The notes: generated by a model not told the origin, from the sequence alone. 34,589 nt of DNA from an uncultured Pelagibacteraceae bacterium (GCA_902522915.1 CABYXQ010000010.1:1-34589), one strand, 5' to 3'; shown: positions 7,919 through 17,090, counted from the first letter of the stretch. Made by a program: numbers and translations.

Positions 7919-8622
7919 TGATCAATAAAAGTTTTTTTTTTAAAGGATATAAATCTATTTTTACTCATGACAGTCCAGCGATAGCTCTTACTTGTTGCTT
8001 TATAGCTATTGGTGCTCTTTTTAAAAATTTAGGTTTCAATATTCAAGAAAGTATTTTTTCAACTGTTTTAACTTATGCTTTACCGGGTTCATTGGTGATG
8101 GCTGAGTCTATGTTAATTGGAGCTTCTTTATTAAATATTTTTTTAGCTGTTTGGTTCGTTAATGCACGACTTTATCCTATGGCTGTGTCTTTGTTTCCTT
8201 TAATGATGCATAAAAGTCAACCTAAGTGGAAATATTATTTTTCTTGTCATTTTATTGCTGTTTCTGCCTGGTTAATCATGAAAAGTAATTATAAAAAAAT
8301 TCCAAAAGAGCATAGGATTGATTATTGGATTGGTATTGGAAGTGCAACAGTAACTGTATCAGTCATTGGAACAGTTGTAGGATTTTCATTCTCAGATTAT
8401 TTAAATAAAGATATGATGATGGGATTGGCAATTCTTAATCCAGTTTATTTTTTATGTATGATGGTTGGAGCGTCAAAAACTATACCAGTAACGTTATCAG
8501 TTCTGCTTGGAATAATATTGGGACCAATAATCTATTTATTTTCACCTGAATGGTCAATTTTAATGGCAGGTGTTATTGGAGGAACTATTGCTTATTTAGT
8601 TGGAGAGCATAGTGTCAGCTAA
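7918..8622 (+). CDS. azlC: AzlC-family branched-chain amino-acid exporter, large subunit
   Basis: Inner-membrane protein of 234 residues with about seven hydrophobic segments. Family features are the region SPAIALTCCFIAIGALF, the segment TYALPGSLVMAESMLIGAS (AzlC members have a conserved small/Pro motif here) and WFVNARLYPMAVSLFP. With AzlD it forms a two-part exporter known for branched-chain amino acids and their analogues. It begins on the last base of livF and overlaps azlD. An importer and an exporter of similar substrates in one operon suggests control of the internal amino-acid pool. Confidence 0.85.
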   Translation: MINKSFFFKGYKSIFTHDSPAIALTCCFIAIGALFKNLGFNIQESIFSTVLTYALPGSLVMAESMLIGASLLNIFLAVWFVNARLYPMAVSLFPLMMHKSQPKWKYYFSCHFIAVSAWLIMKSNYKKIPKEHRIDYWIGIGSATVTVSVIGTVVGFSFSDYLNKDMMMGLAILNPVYFLCMMVGASKTIPVTLSVLLGIILGPIIYLFSPEWSILMAGVIGGTIAYLVGEHSVS

Positions 8623-8935
8623 TATTGTTTATGCAATTCTAGTTACGTCCCTAGCAACATTTTTGTCTAGGTTTTTGGGTGTTATTACATCCCAAGGTAT
8701 AAAAGAATCATCTAAACTTTTTAAATGGTTTAATTGTTTGGCTTATGCAACTTTAGCAGCATTAATTGCAAGGACTATAATTTTTCCTGCTGGCATTCTA
8801 ATTGATGCCAGTTATTCCAGTAGATTAATTGTTGTATTATTATCTTTGTTTGTATTTTTTATTTCAAAAAAAAACTTTGTTTATCCAACAATTTTTTCAG
8901 CTATTTGTATGGCAATTATTAATAATTATGTTTAA
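8612..8935 (+). CDS. azlD: AzlD-family exporter small subunit
   Basis: Partner of AzlC, 107 residues and four hydrophobic segments when started at the GTG at 8612 (begins MSANIVYAILVTSLATF). A TTG at 8600 would add four residues; GTG fits the family length better. The segment FLSRFLGVI and the C-terminal VYPTIFSAICMAIINN are typical. The start overlaps the azlC end by 11 bases, so translation is coupled. About 40 AT-rich bases separate it from the next gene. Confidence 0.82.
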   Translation: MSANIVYAILVTSLATFLSRFLGVITSQGIKESSKLFKWFNCLAYATLAALIARTIIFPAGILIDASYSSRLIVVLLSLFVFFISKKNFVYPTIFSAICMAIINNYV

Positions 8936-8975
8936 TAAAAATTGATTTATAAATTAAGGTAAAATAAAATTTAGA

Positions 8976-9887
8976 ATGCATAAAATTAAAGGTATAGATA
9001 TTCAAAAACACGAAAAATCAAATAGGATTATTAACATTAGTTTAGAGAATGATATTATAGATAAATTAATTTTTCCTTTTAATAAATTTGATTTAACAGC
9101 ATTAGAACTCAAGCCATTTACAAGATTTACATTAGCTAAAAGTTTAGATGATTTAACAAATAACAAATTAAGTGAATTGATGAATTCAATTATAAGAGAT
9201 AGATCAACAGGCTGCTTTATAATAGGGCCAAAAAATATAACATCAAAAATTAATGATACATTTTTAGTTAAATTATCAACTGCAATTGCTCATTTAATGG
9301 GTGTTCCAAATCATGACTCAATGGCTGGAAAGTATTATGCAAGATTTGAGGTTAAACATGAAGATAGTAGTGACTCTTATTTAAGAAAGGCATATAGAAA
9401 TATGGATCTTCATACTGATGGAACATATGTAAAAGAAGTTACTGACTGGTTAATAATGACCAAGATAGATGAACAAAATGTACTAGGTGGTGAAACTGCA
9501 ATGTTACATCTTGATGATTGGGAGCATTGTGATGATTTGTTCAATAATCCAGTCGGTAAACAGAATTTTACTTGGGGCTCACCTAAAAGTAAAAATATTG
9601 ATTATAAAGTTGAGCATCCAGTTTTTTCATCAGATGAAAAGGGTAGACCTAAAATTTCATATATAGATCAGTTTCCAGAACCAAAAAATATGGAGCAGGG
9701 AAATTTTTTACAAAAGTTATCAGATAGTTTGGAAGAAAGTAAAAATAAAGTTATCACTAAGTTGCCTGTTGGAAGTGCTATTGTTGCGAACAACTACTTT
9801 TGGTTACATGGAAGAAAACCATTCAAAGAAAATAAGGATTTAAATAGAGAATTATTGAGAATTAGAGGCTCTTTTTTTGTTAATTAA
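8976..9887 (+). CDS. glaH: CsiD/GlaH-type glutarate 2-hydroxylase (Fe(II)/2-oxoglutarate oxygenase)
   Basis: Enzyme that converts glutarate to L-2-hydroxyglutarate with 2-oxoglutarate and O2, a step in lysine breakdown. 303 residues. The iron ligands are H146 and D148 in MDLHTDGTYVKEVTDW and H278 in NNYFWLHGRKPF; the co-substrate arginine is in RELLRIRG. Segments KIDEQNVLGGETAMLHLDDW and ISYIDQFPEPKN match what I know of E. coli CsiD closely. A candidate promoter (TTGATT 8942-8947, TAAAAT 8965-8970, 17-bp spacer) lies so near the ATG that the mRNA would be almost leaderless. The usual partner LhgO oxidase and CsiR regulator are not in the window. Confidence 0.87.
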   Translation: MHKIKGIDIQKHEKSNRIINISLENDIIDKLIFPFNKFDLTALELKPFTRFTLAKSLDDLTNNKLSELMNSIIRDRSTGCFIIGPKNITSKINDTFLVKLSTAIAHLMGVPNHDSMAGKYYARFEVKHEDSSDSYLRKAYRNMDLHTDGTYVKEVTDWLIMTKIDEQNVLGGETAMLHLDDWEHCDDLFNNPVGKQNFTWGSPKSKNIDYKVEHPVFSSDEKGRPKISYIDQFPEPKNMEQGNFLQKLSDSLEESKNKVITKLPVGSAIVANNYFWLHGRKPFKENKDLNRELLRIRGSFFVN

Positions 9888-9920
9888 TTCAATATAATCA
9901 ATATAAAGTAATCAAAATTT

Positions 9921-10688
9921 ATGAATTTAGGATTTATTGGTACAGGAAAAATAGCATCTTCAGTAATCACTGGAATCTGTAAATCTAAAATTAAATATAA
10001 GAAAATATTTATATCCTCAAGAAACAGAAAAATTTCTCAAGTTCTTAAAAAAAAATTTAAAAATATAGTTATCTCAAAAGATAATCAGCAGATAGTCGAT
10101 AAATGTGATTGGATATTTTTATCAGTTACACCGACGGTAGGTGAGAAAATTATTAAAGATTTAAAATTTAAATCAAAACAAACGATTATTAGTTTCATTT
10201 CGACAATTACATTATCTCAATTAAAAAAAGTTATTAAAGTAAAAGCAAAAATTGTTAGAGCAATACCGTTACCTCCAATATCATTAAGAAAAGGACCAGT
10301 ACCTATTTGCCCACCTAATTCAAAAGTAAAAAGTTTCTTTAATCAATTAGGAACAACTGTGGAGATTGAAAAAGAAAAATCTTCTATTAATTTTTGGTCT
10401 ACTTCTGGAATGATGGCACCTTTTTATGAATTATTGAGAGTGATGACTGATTGGTTGGTCAAACGTGGTGTAAAAAAAGATAATGCTCAAAAATATATTA
10501 CATCTTTATTTTTAGCTTTATCTGAAGATGCAGTTGTAAATTCTAAAGAAGATTTAAAACATTTAGTAAGAGAATCTCAAACACCAAAAGGTCTTAACGA
10601 ACAAGGTGTTAAAGAATTAACTAAAGCTGGTTTTTATAAGTCTTTAGAAAAAACGTTAAATAGTATTCATAAAAGACTAAGTAAATAA
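9921..10688 (+). CDS. Pyrroline-5-carboxylate-reductase-like NAD(P)-dependent protein
   Basis: 255 residues. The N-terminal Rossmann motif GFIGTGKIASSVITG, the middle VRAIPLPP (ProC has R-x-(M/I)-P-N-x-P) and the C-terminal ESQTPKGLNEQGVKEL (equivalent to the ProC loop S-P-G-G-T-T) place it in the ProC superfamily. The ProC active-site loop is altered (TPKGLN for SPGGTT), so the substrate may not be pyrroline-5-carboxylate; reduction of another imine or oxidation of an amine or hydroxy acid is possible. It lies 33 bases after glaH and 5 bases before livG2, apparently in the same transcript. Confidence 0.75.
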   Translation: MNLGFIGTGKIASSVITGICKSKIKYKKIFISSRNRKISQVLKKKFKNIVISKDNQQIVDKCDWIFLSVTPTVGEKIIKDLKFKSKQTIISFISTITLSQLKKVIKVKAKIVRAIPLPPISLRKGPVPICPPNSKVKSFFNQLGTTVEIEKEKSSINFWSTSGMMAPFYELLRVMTDWLVKRGVKKDNAQKYITSLFLALSEDAVVNSKEDLKHLVRESQTPKGLNEQGVKELTKAGFYKSLEKTLNSIHKRLSK

Positions 10689-10693
10689 ATTAC

Positions 10694-11482
10694 ATGTCTG
10701 AAAATATTTTAAAAATAAATAATTTATCAAAATACTTTGGTGGTTTAGCAGCTGTGTCTAATTGTTCTTTAAATGTCAAAAGAGGAACTATAACTGGCAT
10801 CATTGGACCAAATGGATCTGGTAAAACTACTTTATTTAATTTGATTGCTGGTAATTTAAAATCTTCTAGCGGGGTAGTATTTTTTGATGAAGAGAATATT
10901 ACCGATGTTCCTTCTTATGAATTATTTTCAAAAGGGTTACTTAGAACTTTTCAAATTGCACATGAATTTACAAATTTATCAGTTTTGGAAAATTTAATGA
11001 TGGTTCCAGGAAATCAGTCTGGTGAAAAATTAATGCAAGCGTTACTCAAACCAAAATTAGTAGCTGAAGAAGAAACTATATTAAAAGAAAAAGCAAAAGA
11101 AGTTGTAGATTTTTTAAATTTAAGTCATTTATCAAACGAATTAGCAGGAAACTTGTCTGGTGGACAAAAAAAATTACTCGAGCTTGGAAGAACTATGATG
11201 GTAGATGCTAAATTAGTACTTCTTGATGAGGTTGGAGCTGGTGTTAATCGTACACTTCTTAAAGATCTTGGAACTGCAATAGAAAAGTTAAATAAAGAAA
11301 AAGGTTATACATTTTGCATGATAGAGCATGATATGGATTTTATTGGAAGATTATGTGATCCAGTGATTGTTATGTCAGAAGGCTCAGTTTTATTTGAAGG
11401 ATCTGTTGAAGATGCGAAAAAAGATGAGAGGGTAATTGAAAGTTATTTAGGTAGAGGTTCAAAAATTAAGGATGTTGTCTAA
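10694..11482 (+). CDS. livG: Branched-chain amino-acid type ABC ATPase, LivG type (system 2)
   Basis: 262 residues with Walker A GPNGSGKTT, Q-loop FQIAHE, signature LSGGQKKLLEL, Walker B KLVLLDEVGAG and the switch histidine in MIEHDMDF. The residue after the catalytic glutamate is valine (DEV) in place of the near-invariant proline (DEP); some LivG/UrtD-like ATPases of marine alphaproteobacteria may share this. System 2 has the gene order G-F-H-M, unlike system 1 (H-M-G-F). Stop and livF2 start share one base. Confidence 0.92.
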   Translation: MSENILKINNLSKYFGGLAAVSNCSLNVKRGTITGIIGPNGSGKTTLFNLIAGNLKSSSGVVFFDEENITDVPSYELFSKGLLRTFQIAHEFTNLSVLENLMMVPGNQSGEKLMQALLKPKLVAEEETILKEKAKEVVDFLNLSHLSNELAGNLSGGQKKLLELGRTMMVDAKLVLLDEVGAGVNRTLLKDLGTAIEKLNKEKGYTFCMIEHDMDFIGRLCDPVIVMSEGSVLFEGSVEDAKKDERVIESYLGRGSKIKDVV

Positions 11483-12189
11483 TGGCATTTTTTGAAGGTA
11501 ATAGTATGACAGGTGGTTATGGAAATGGTCCAGACATTATTAGTTCCTGTACAGTGAATGTTAATAAAGGTGAGATTGTTTCAATCCTTGGACCTAATGG
11601 AGCAGGCAAATCAACAGCAATGAAAGCGATGTTGGGACTTCTTAATCTAAAATCTGGATCAATCATTATTGACGGTAAAGATATTTCAAAATTATCACCC
11701 CAAGATAGAGTAAAAGAAGGAATTTCATTTGTGCCACAAACAAAAAATGTTTTTTCAGGAATGACAGTTGAAGAAAATTTAGAAATGGGCGCATTTCTTA
11801 TGAGCAATGAAATTAAAGATGTTATAGAAGAAATTTATATTTTATTTCCAATTCTAAAGGAAAAAAGAAACCAAATAGTAGGTGAATTATCAGGTGGACA
11901 AAGACAGCAGGTTGCATTGGGAAGAGCTTTAATGATTAAACCAGCTGTTTTGATGTTAGATGAGCCTACCGCTGGTGTTTCGCCGATTGTTATGGATGAA
12001 TTATTTGACCATATAGTAAAAGTAAAAAAAACCAATGTTGCAATTTTAATGGTAGAACAAAATGCTAAACAAGCTTTAAGTATATCAGATAGAGGTTATG
12101 TCTTAGTTACTGGTGAAAACCGTTATTCAGGTACAGGAAAAGAATTATTAAATGATCCAAGAGTAAGAAGCTCTTTTTTAGGAGGATAG
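11482..12189 (+). CDS. livF: Branched-chain amino-acid type ABC ATPase, LivF type (system 2)
   Basis: 235 residues, the normal LivF length without the N-terminal extension of system 1. Walker A LGPNGAGKST, signature LSGGQRQQVALGRAL, Walker B VLMLDEPTAG, switch region MVEQNAKQAL and the final FLGG are all present. It is coupled to livG2 by a one-base overlap and lies one base before livH2. Confidence 0.93.
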   Translation: MAFFEGNSMTGGYGNGPDIISSCTVNVNKGEIVSILGPNGAGKSTAMKAMLGLLNLKSGSIIIDGKDISKLSPQDRVKEGISFVPQTKNVFSGMTVEENLEMGAFLMSNEIKDVIEEIYILFPILKEKRNQIVGELSGGQRQQVALGRALMIKPAVLMLDEPTAGVSPIVMDELFDHIVKVKKTNVAILMVEQNAKQALSISDRGYVLVTGENRYSGTGKELLNDPRVRSSFLGG

Positions 12190-12190
12190 T

Positions 12191-13201
12191 ATGGATTTTT
12201 TAAATGCTATCATACTTTTATTAAATTATATTTTTGTTCCAGCTTTAGCCTACGGATCACAATTAGCATTAGGTGCAATTTTTGTAACTTTAATTTATGG
12301 AATTTTAAGATTTGCAAATTTTGCAACTGGGGACATGATGTCTTTTGGAACAATGGTTGCAATATTATTCACTTGGTATTTTCAATCTTTAGGGATTTCA
12401 CTAGGTTTATTACCAACGGCGTTAATAGCTATTCCTTTTGCAGTAGTCTTTATGGCTTTGTATATGCTTTTGATAGATAAATTTGTTTTCAAATATTATA
12501 GAGTTCAAAAAAGTCCACCTGTTCAATTAGCGATGGTAAGTATTGGCGTAATGTTTGTAACCCAAGCAGTAGTTAGAATAATAATTGGACCAGCAGATAG
12601 AAGATTTTTTGATGGGCAAAAGTTTATCGTTAAAGCTGGAGAATTTAAGGAAATGACAGGACTAAATGAAGGCCTAGCTATAAAATCAACTCAAGTAATA
12701 ACCGTATTTGTCACTATTGTACTTGTTTCAATATTATTTTGGTTTTTAAACAAAACTAAGACAGGAAAAAGCATGAAAGCTTATTCTGATAATGAAGATT
12801 TGGCACTATTGTCAGGAATTGATCCAAAAAAAATAGTTATGATTACTTGGATAATTGCTGCAATTTTGGCAACAATAGGTGGAGTTTTGTATGGTTTGGA
12901 CAAAAGCTTTAAACCGTTTACTTATTTTAATAACATGCTTCCAATATTTGCAGCCGCAATAGTTGGAGGTATTGGAAATCCATTTGGAGCTTTTTTGGGT
13001 GGCTATGTTATTGCATTTTCAGAGATATTTTTAACTTATGCTTACAAAAAATTTTTTATGTATATTTTACCAGAAAGTATGGAGCCAGAAACATTAGTTC
13101 AATTGCTTTCAACTGATTATAAATTTGCGGTATCATTTACGATATTAGTAATAGTACTATTGTATCGACCTTCTGGAATATTTAAAGGAAAAGTATTGTG
13201 A
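12191..13201 (+). CDS. livH: Branched-chain amino-acid type ABC permease, LivH type (system 2)
   Basis: 336-residue inner-membrane permease. Marks are YGILRFANFATGDMMSFG (LivH: NFAHGEL-like), the coupling loop KAYSDNEDLALLSGIDPKK and the C-terminal IVGGIGNPFGAFLGG. A loop around residues 135-165 (GPADRRFFDGQKF) is longer than in system 1 and probably faces the periplasm. GTG or TTG near the 3' end starts the next gene: livM2 begins four bases before this stop. Confidence 0.92.
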   Translation: MDFLNAIILLLNYIFVPALAYGSQLALGAIFVTLIYGILRFANFATGDMMSFGTMVAILFTWYFQSLGISLGLLPTALIAIPFAVVFMALYMLLIDKFVFKYYRVQKSPPVQLAMVSIGVMFVTQAVVRIIIGPADRRFFDGQKFIVKAGEFKEMTGLNEGLAIKSTQVITVFVTIVLVSILFWFLNKTKTGKSMKAYSDNEDLALLSGIDPKKIVMITWIIAAILATIGGVLYGLDKSFKPFTYFNNMLPIFAAAIVGGIGNPFGAFLGGYVIAFSEIFLTYAYKKFFMYILPESMEPETLVQLLSTDYKFAVSFTILVIVLLYRPSGIFKGKVL

Positions 13202-14568
13202 GAAAAAATCTAAATGTAATTGCTGCTTATAGCATCATGTTAGTTTTGATAATCCTAGTTGGTATTTTTCAATCTTGGAACATTGCATTATCAATATTTA
13301 ATATGTGTTTAATTTCTGCAGTAATGACAATGGGTGCTAACATCCAATGGGGATACGCAGGTTTAATTAACTTTGGAATTATGGGATACACAGCTCTCGG
13401 AGGACTAGCAGCAGTACTGATATCAGTTGATCCTGTTCAAGAAGCTTGGCGTGCTGGGGGCTTTGATGTCTTGATGTGTTTATGGCTAATTATTGCAATG
13501 ATATTTGTTATTCGATTTATTTTAAAAAATTTTGCAAAATCAAAGTTAAGAACCTATGGGATTGCAGGAATTATTATTGCAGGAATTATAATTATTAGAG
13601 TAACAGCTGAACCCGGTATAGAAGCAATCGAAGGAGTCAATCCAGCAAAAACTGGTTTTTTAGGCGGTCTTGGATTGCCAATAGTTTTTTCTTGGATAGT
13701 TGGAGCTTTCTTTGCGGGTGGATTAGCTTTTATAGTTGGAAAAGTAGCTTTAGGCTTAAGAGCCGACTATCTAGCAATTGCAACATTGCTTATATCAGAA
13801 ATTGTTATAGCAATAATTAAACATGAAGATTGGTTAACTAGAGGAGTTAAAAATGTTATAGGCCTTAAAAGACCAGCGCCCTATGAGGTTAATCTTCAAT
13901 CTACAGAATGGTTTATTAATTTAGTTGAAAATTTTAATATAGGAAAATTAAATTTAATTTCTAACTTAGCAGATAGGCAAACTGCACTTAATCAATTAGT
14001 TATAGAAGGTTCATCTGTATTTGTTAAACTTTGTTATTCTGGATTATTTTTAATTGTGGTTATAATACTTTTAATACTTACTCAAAAAGCACTTTATTCA
14101 CCTTGGGGCAGAATGATGAGAGCTATAAGGGACAATGAAGAGGCTGCAAATGCAATGGGAAAAAATGTTGTTAAGCAACATTTATTAATTTTCATATTAG
14201 GATCTGCAATTGTAGGAATAGCTGGAGCAATGCTAGTAACTCAAGATGGTCTGTTTACACCAGGAAGTTATAGACCGATGAGATATACATTTCTTATTTG
14301 GGTTATGGTAATTGTTGGAGGAAGTGGTAATAATTTTGGTGCTATTTTAGGTGGATTTGCTGTCTGGTTTTTATGGATAGAGGCTGCTCCTATGGCATTA
14401 TTCATGATAAACATGTTTACAGCTGGAATGCCAGATACCCATGCTTTGAAAATTCATTTAATTGAAAGTGTTCCATATTTTAGATATTTAATGATGGGTC
14501 TTGGACTTTTATTAATTATGAGGTATCGACCAAAAGGTATACTTCCCGAAAAAATAGAAATAAAATAA
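13198..14568 (+). CDS. livM: Branched-chain amino-acid type ABC permease, LivM type (system 2), enlarged
   Basis: 456 residues, about 100 more than system 1 LivM, starting at GTG 13198 and overlapping livH2 by four bases. Core motifs: GANIQWGYAGLINFGIMGY, VALGLRADYLAIATLL, coupling loop RAIRDNEEAANAMGKN and VGGSGNNFGAILGG. Extra material includes a hydrophobic pair around residues 100-135 and a hydrophilic loop near residues 215-265 (after IIKHEDWLTRGVKNVIGLKR). The loop is probably periplasmic and may contact the binding protein encoded at 15857-17047. Confidence 0.9.
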   Translation: MRKNLNVIAAYSIMLVLIILVGIFQSWNIALSIFNMCLISAVMTMGANIQWGYAGLINFGIMGYTALGGLAAVLISVDPVQEAWRAGGFDVLMCLWLIIAMIFVIRFILKNFAKSKLRTYGIAGIIIAGIIIIRVTAEPGIEAIEGVNPAKTGFLGGLGLPIVFSWIVGAFFAGGLAFIVGKVALGLRADYLAIATLLISEIVIAIIKHEDWLTRGVKNVIGLKRPAPYEVNLQSTEWFINLVENFNIGKLNLISNLADRQTALNQLVIEGSSVFVKLCYSGLFLIVVIILLILTQKALYSPWGRMMRAIRDNEEAANAMGKNVVKQHLLIFILGSAIVGIAGAMLVTQDGLFTPGSYRPMRYTFLIWVMVIVGGSGNNFGAILGGFAVWFLWIEAAPMALFMINMFTAGMPDTHALKIHLIESVPYFRYLMMGLGLLLIMRYRPKGILPEKIEIK

Positions 14569-14575
14569 TTATATT

Positions 14576-14644
14576 ATGAAATATATTATATTAGGTGCAG
14601 CATTTGCTTGGGCCATGTATATGGCTGATAAGTATATGTTTTAA
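14576..14644 (+). CDS. 22-residue hydrophobic small protein
   Basis: An ATG at 14576 opens a 22-codon frame that starts MKYIILGAAFAW, continues with A-M-Y-M-A, and ends DKYMF. It is mostly hydrophobic with one lysine near each end, as in a single-pass membrane peptide. Its TAA (14642-14644) overlaps the ATG of the MFS gene (14644) as TAATG, the coupling seen elsewhere in this operon. It fills the only gap between livM2 and the MFS gene, starting 7 bases after livM2. No Shine-Dalgarno is obvious. It could be a transporter-associated micropeptide; conservation has not been tested. Confidence 0.5.
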   Translation: MKYIILGAAFAWAMYMADKYMF

Positions 14645-15807
14645 TGAACAAAAATCTTTTAATTTTAGCATTAAGCCAAATATTTAGTTTTACTGCAGCA
14701 CCTGTAACAGTATTTTTAAGTGGAATTATTGGTTCTCAAATTAGCCCTGTCATATCACTCTCTACTTTACCAATGTCGATATCAGTAGTTGGTATTGCAA
14801 TAGGTGCAATTTTCGCAACAAAAATTATGAGTTTAATCGGAAGAAAAGCAGGTTTTATTTCAGCTTCAATTGGAAATTTTTTAGTTTGTACACTAGCAGC
14901 CTATTCAATAATGGAGCAGAATTTTTTTTTATTTTGTTTTGCAAATTTTTTTCTTGGTGTTGGAATGTCTTTTACACATCAATATCGTTTTGCAGCAGCA
15001 GAAAGTGTTGAAAAAAATAAAATACCAAAAGCAATTTCAATAATTTTATTAGGTGGAATTGTTTCAGCGTTTATAGGACCAGGAATTGCAAACTATTCGA
15101 AAGATATAGTTAGTGAACATTTATATGTTGGCTCTTATTTATCTCTTGGAATTTTAACACTTGTACCAGCTATTTTCTTTTTGTTTTATGAAAATATATC
15201 AAAATTAGAAACTAATATAAAATATTCAGGACGAAGTCGTTTAGAATTAATTTCTCAACCTAGGTTTTTACAAGCTTTAGTGGCTTCAGCTTTTGGATAT
15301 GCGATTATGACATTTTTGATGACAGCAACCCCATTAAGCATGCATGTAATGGAAAAAATGAGTCTTAGTAAAACAGGTCTAGTTATACAATTTCATGTTG
15401 TAGCAATGTTTTTACCATCTTTGATTACAGGTAGTTTAATCAAAAAATTTGGCCATAGTAACATAATGTATGCTGGGGTATTTCTTTATAGCATAACTAT
15501 AGTAGCAAGCTTTTTTGACCAGACTTTTTATAATTATATGTTTGCCTTAATTTTCTTAGGTTTAGGTTGGAATTTTTTATTTATATCTGGAACAAGTTTA
15601 CTTGTTTTAACTTATAAAGAAGATGAAAAGTTTAGAGCTCAAGGCTTAAACGATTTTATAGTTTATTCTGTTCATGCCGTAGGCAGTCTATCAGCAGGAA
15701 TTTTAATTGCTCTTACCAGTTGGAAAACAATGAATCTTATATGTATTCCACTTATGATTTTAATTGTTTTAATAACTTTAAGAGCAGAAATTTTAAGTAA
15801 AAAATAA
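14644..15807 (+). CDS. Major facilitator superfamily transporter
   Basis: 387 residues with about twelve hydrophobic helices. The loop between helices 2 and 3 reads KIMSLIGRKAGFISAS, a form of the MFS motif G-x-x-x-D-R-x-G-R-R without the acidic residue. FFLGVGMSFTHQYRFAAAES resembles the helix 4-5 region of YfcJ/YbfB-like or rhizobial MFS proteins. The substrate is unknown. It starts within the stop of the 22-residue frame and ends at a bidirectional terminator, closing the operon that begins with glaH. Confidence 0.85.
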   Translation: MNKNLLILALSQIFSFTAAPVTVFLSGIIGSQISPVISLSTLPMSISVVGIAIGAIFATKIMSLIGRKAGFISASIGNFLVCTLAAYSIMEQNFFLFCFANFFLGVGMSFTHQYRFAAAESVEKNKIPKAISIILLGGIVSAFIGPGIANYSKDIVSEHLYVGSYLSLGILTLVPAIFFLFYENISKLETNIKYSGRSRLELISQPRFLQALVASAFGYAIMTFLMTATPLSMHVMEKMSLSKTGLVIQFHVVAMFLPSLITGSLIKKFGHSNIMYAGVFLYSITIVASFFDQTFYNYMFALIFLGLGWNFLFISGTSLLVLTYKEDEKFRAQGLNDFIVYSVHAVGSLSAGILIALTSWKTMNLICIPLMILIVLITLRAEILSKK

Positions 15808-15810
15808 AAA

Positions 15811-15843
15811 AAACCCCAGCAGCTTTTAGCCGCTGAGGTTTTA
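15811..15843. terminator. Bidirectional terminator between convergent genes
   Basis: AACCCCAGCAGC and GCCGCTGAGGTT form a 12-bp arm hairpin with two mismatches around a TTTTA loop, flanked by A runs on the left and T runs on the right, so it can end transcription from both the MFS gene and the minus-strand binding-protein gene. Confidence 0.8.
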
Positions 15844-15856
15844 AATTAGATATTAA

Positions 15857-17047
15857 CTATCTTTGTTTTTTAGTTTTAAATTTTCCGCCTTTGATTTCTT
15901 GCTCTAAGAAAGAACCTTCAGCCTCACCAACGCCAGTAAAAGTTACTCCGGTTGCACCTTCGTAATTAATCTTTTTACCTTTAGCTAGTAAGTCTAGTCC
16001 TTTTTTAAGCTCACCTGGATAAATTTTAGTTCCAGGAGCATTAGCAACATCCATTACATTTTTAGCAATTGATGATCTGTCAGCTGAATTACCAGCTTGC
16101 ATAGCTAAAACTATTAAAGCGGCTGCATCGTATGACTCGCCTGTATACGGGCCAGATGAATCTATACCACCAGCTTTTGCAACTTCAGCAAATACTCCAG
16201 CACCTTTTCCAGTTGAACCTGGCATAGTACCAAAAGATTTACTCAAACCTTTTCCAAAAGCATCAACAAGTGATTGACCAATCATACCATCTGATAAAAC
16301 AAATTTATCAAACGCACCTGAGTCTAAAGCAGCTTGGATCATACCTTTACCACCTTGGTCAAGGTAACCGATTACAACCATTGCATCACCACCAGCAGAA
16401 GCTAATGTTGCAACCTCCGAAGAATAGTCAGCTTTACCATCTTCATGAGCAGTAACTGCCGTTACTTTTATTCCATGGGCTTCAGCTGCAGCTTTATAAA
16501 CATCTGCTAAACCTTTTCCATAATCATTATTAGTATAAGTCATAGCCACACTTTTAACTTTTCTATCTTTAGTTACGTCAGCTAAAATTTGTCCACCTCT
16601 AGCATCTGATGGTGCAGTTCTAAAGAAATACCCATTATCATCTAGAGTTGTTAATCCAGGAGAAGTAGCTGATGGTGAAATCATTACAACACCATTTGGT
16701 ACAGCAACATTTGATGCAATAGCACCTGTTACACCTGAACAGTCAGCACCCATAATTGCAGCAACACCACCTGAAATTAGACCTTCAGCTGCTGCAGTTG
16801 CTGCCGCTGAGTCAACGCAAGTTGAGTCTGCTCTTACTGGTTCAATTTTTTTTCCACCTAAAAGTGAACCTGAGTCTGATGCTTCTTTAAAAGCAAGTTC
16901 TGCAGATGCAGCCATAGCTGGAGTTAGTGATTCAATAGGACCCGTAAATCCTAAAATAATCCCCATCTTAATCGCGTGTCCGTCTGCCATTACATTTGTT
17001 CCAAAACTTGATACAAACATAAATGCAGCAATAATTAGTTTTTTCAT
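15857..17047 (-). CDS. Liv-type ABC transporter substrate-binding protein 2
   Basis: Periplasmic binding protein of the Peripla_BP_6 class. The frame is open to an ATG at 17059, but ATG 17047 is preferred: GAGGAAG lies six bases before it and the protein then starts with a clean signal peptide MKKLIIAAFMFVSSFG ending at VMADG. The mature part begins AIKMGIILGFTGPIESLTP; VRADSTCVDSAAA and AIMGADCSGVTGA line the cleft, with two cysteines that may pair. It is convergent with the system 2 Liv genes and is their likely binding protein, since that operon has none; the link is by position. Confidence 0.9.
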   Translation of the reverse strand: MKKLIIAAFMFVSSFGTNVMADGHAIKMGIILGFTGPIESLTPAMAASAELAFKEASDSGSLLGGKKIEPVRADSTCVDSAAATAAAEGLISGGVAAIMGADCSGVTGAIASNVAVPNGVVMISPSATSPGLTTLDDNGYFFRTAPSDARGGQILADVTKDRKVKSVAMTYTNNDYGKGLADVYKAAAEAHGIKVTAVTAHEDGKADYSSEVATLASAGGDAMVVIGYLDQGGKGMIQAALDSGAFDKFVLSDGMIGQSLVDAFGKGLSKSFGTMPGSTGKGAGVFAEVAKAGGIDSSGPYTGESYDAAALIVLAMQAGNSADRSSIAKNVMDVANAPGTKIYPGELKKGLDLLAKGKKINYEGATGVTFTGVGEAEGSFLEQEIKGGKFKTKKQR

Positions 17048-17090
17048 TATCTTCCTCATTTATTGTTAACAATTTATAAAAACTAATTAG

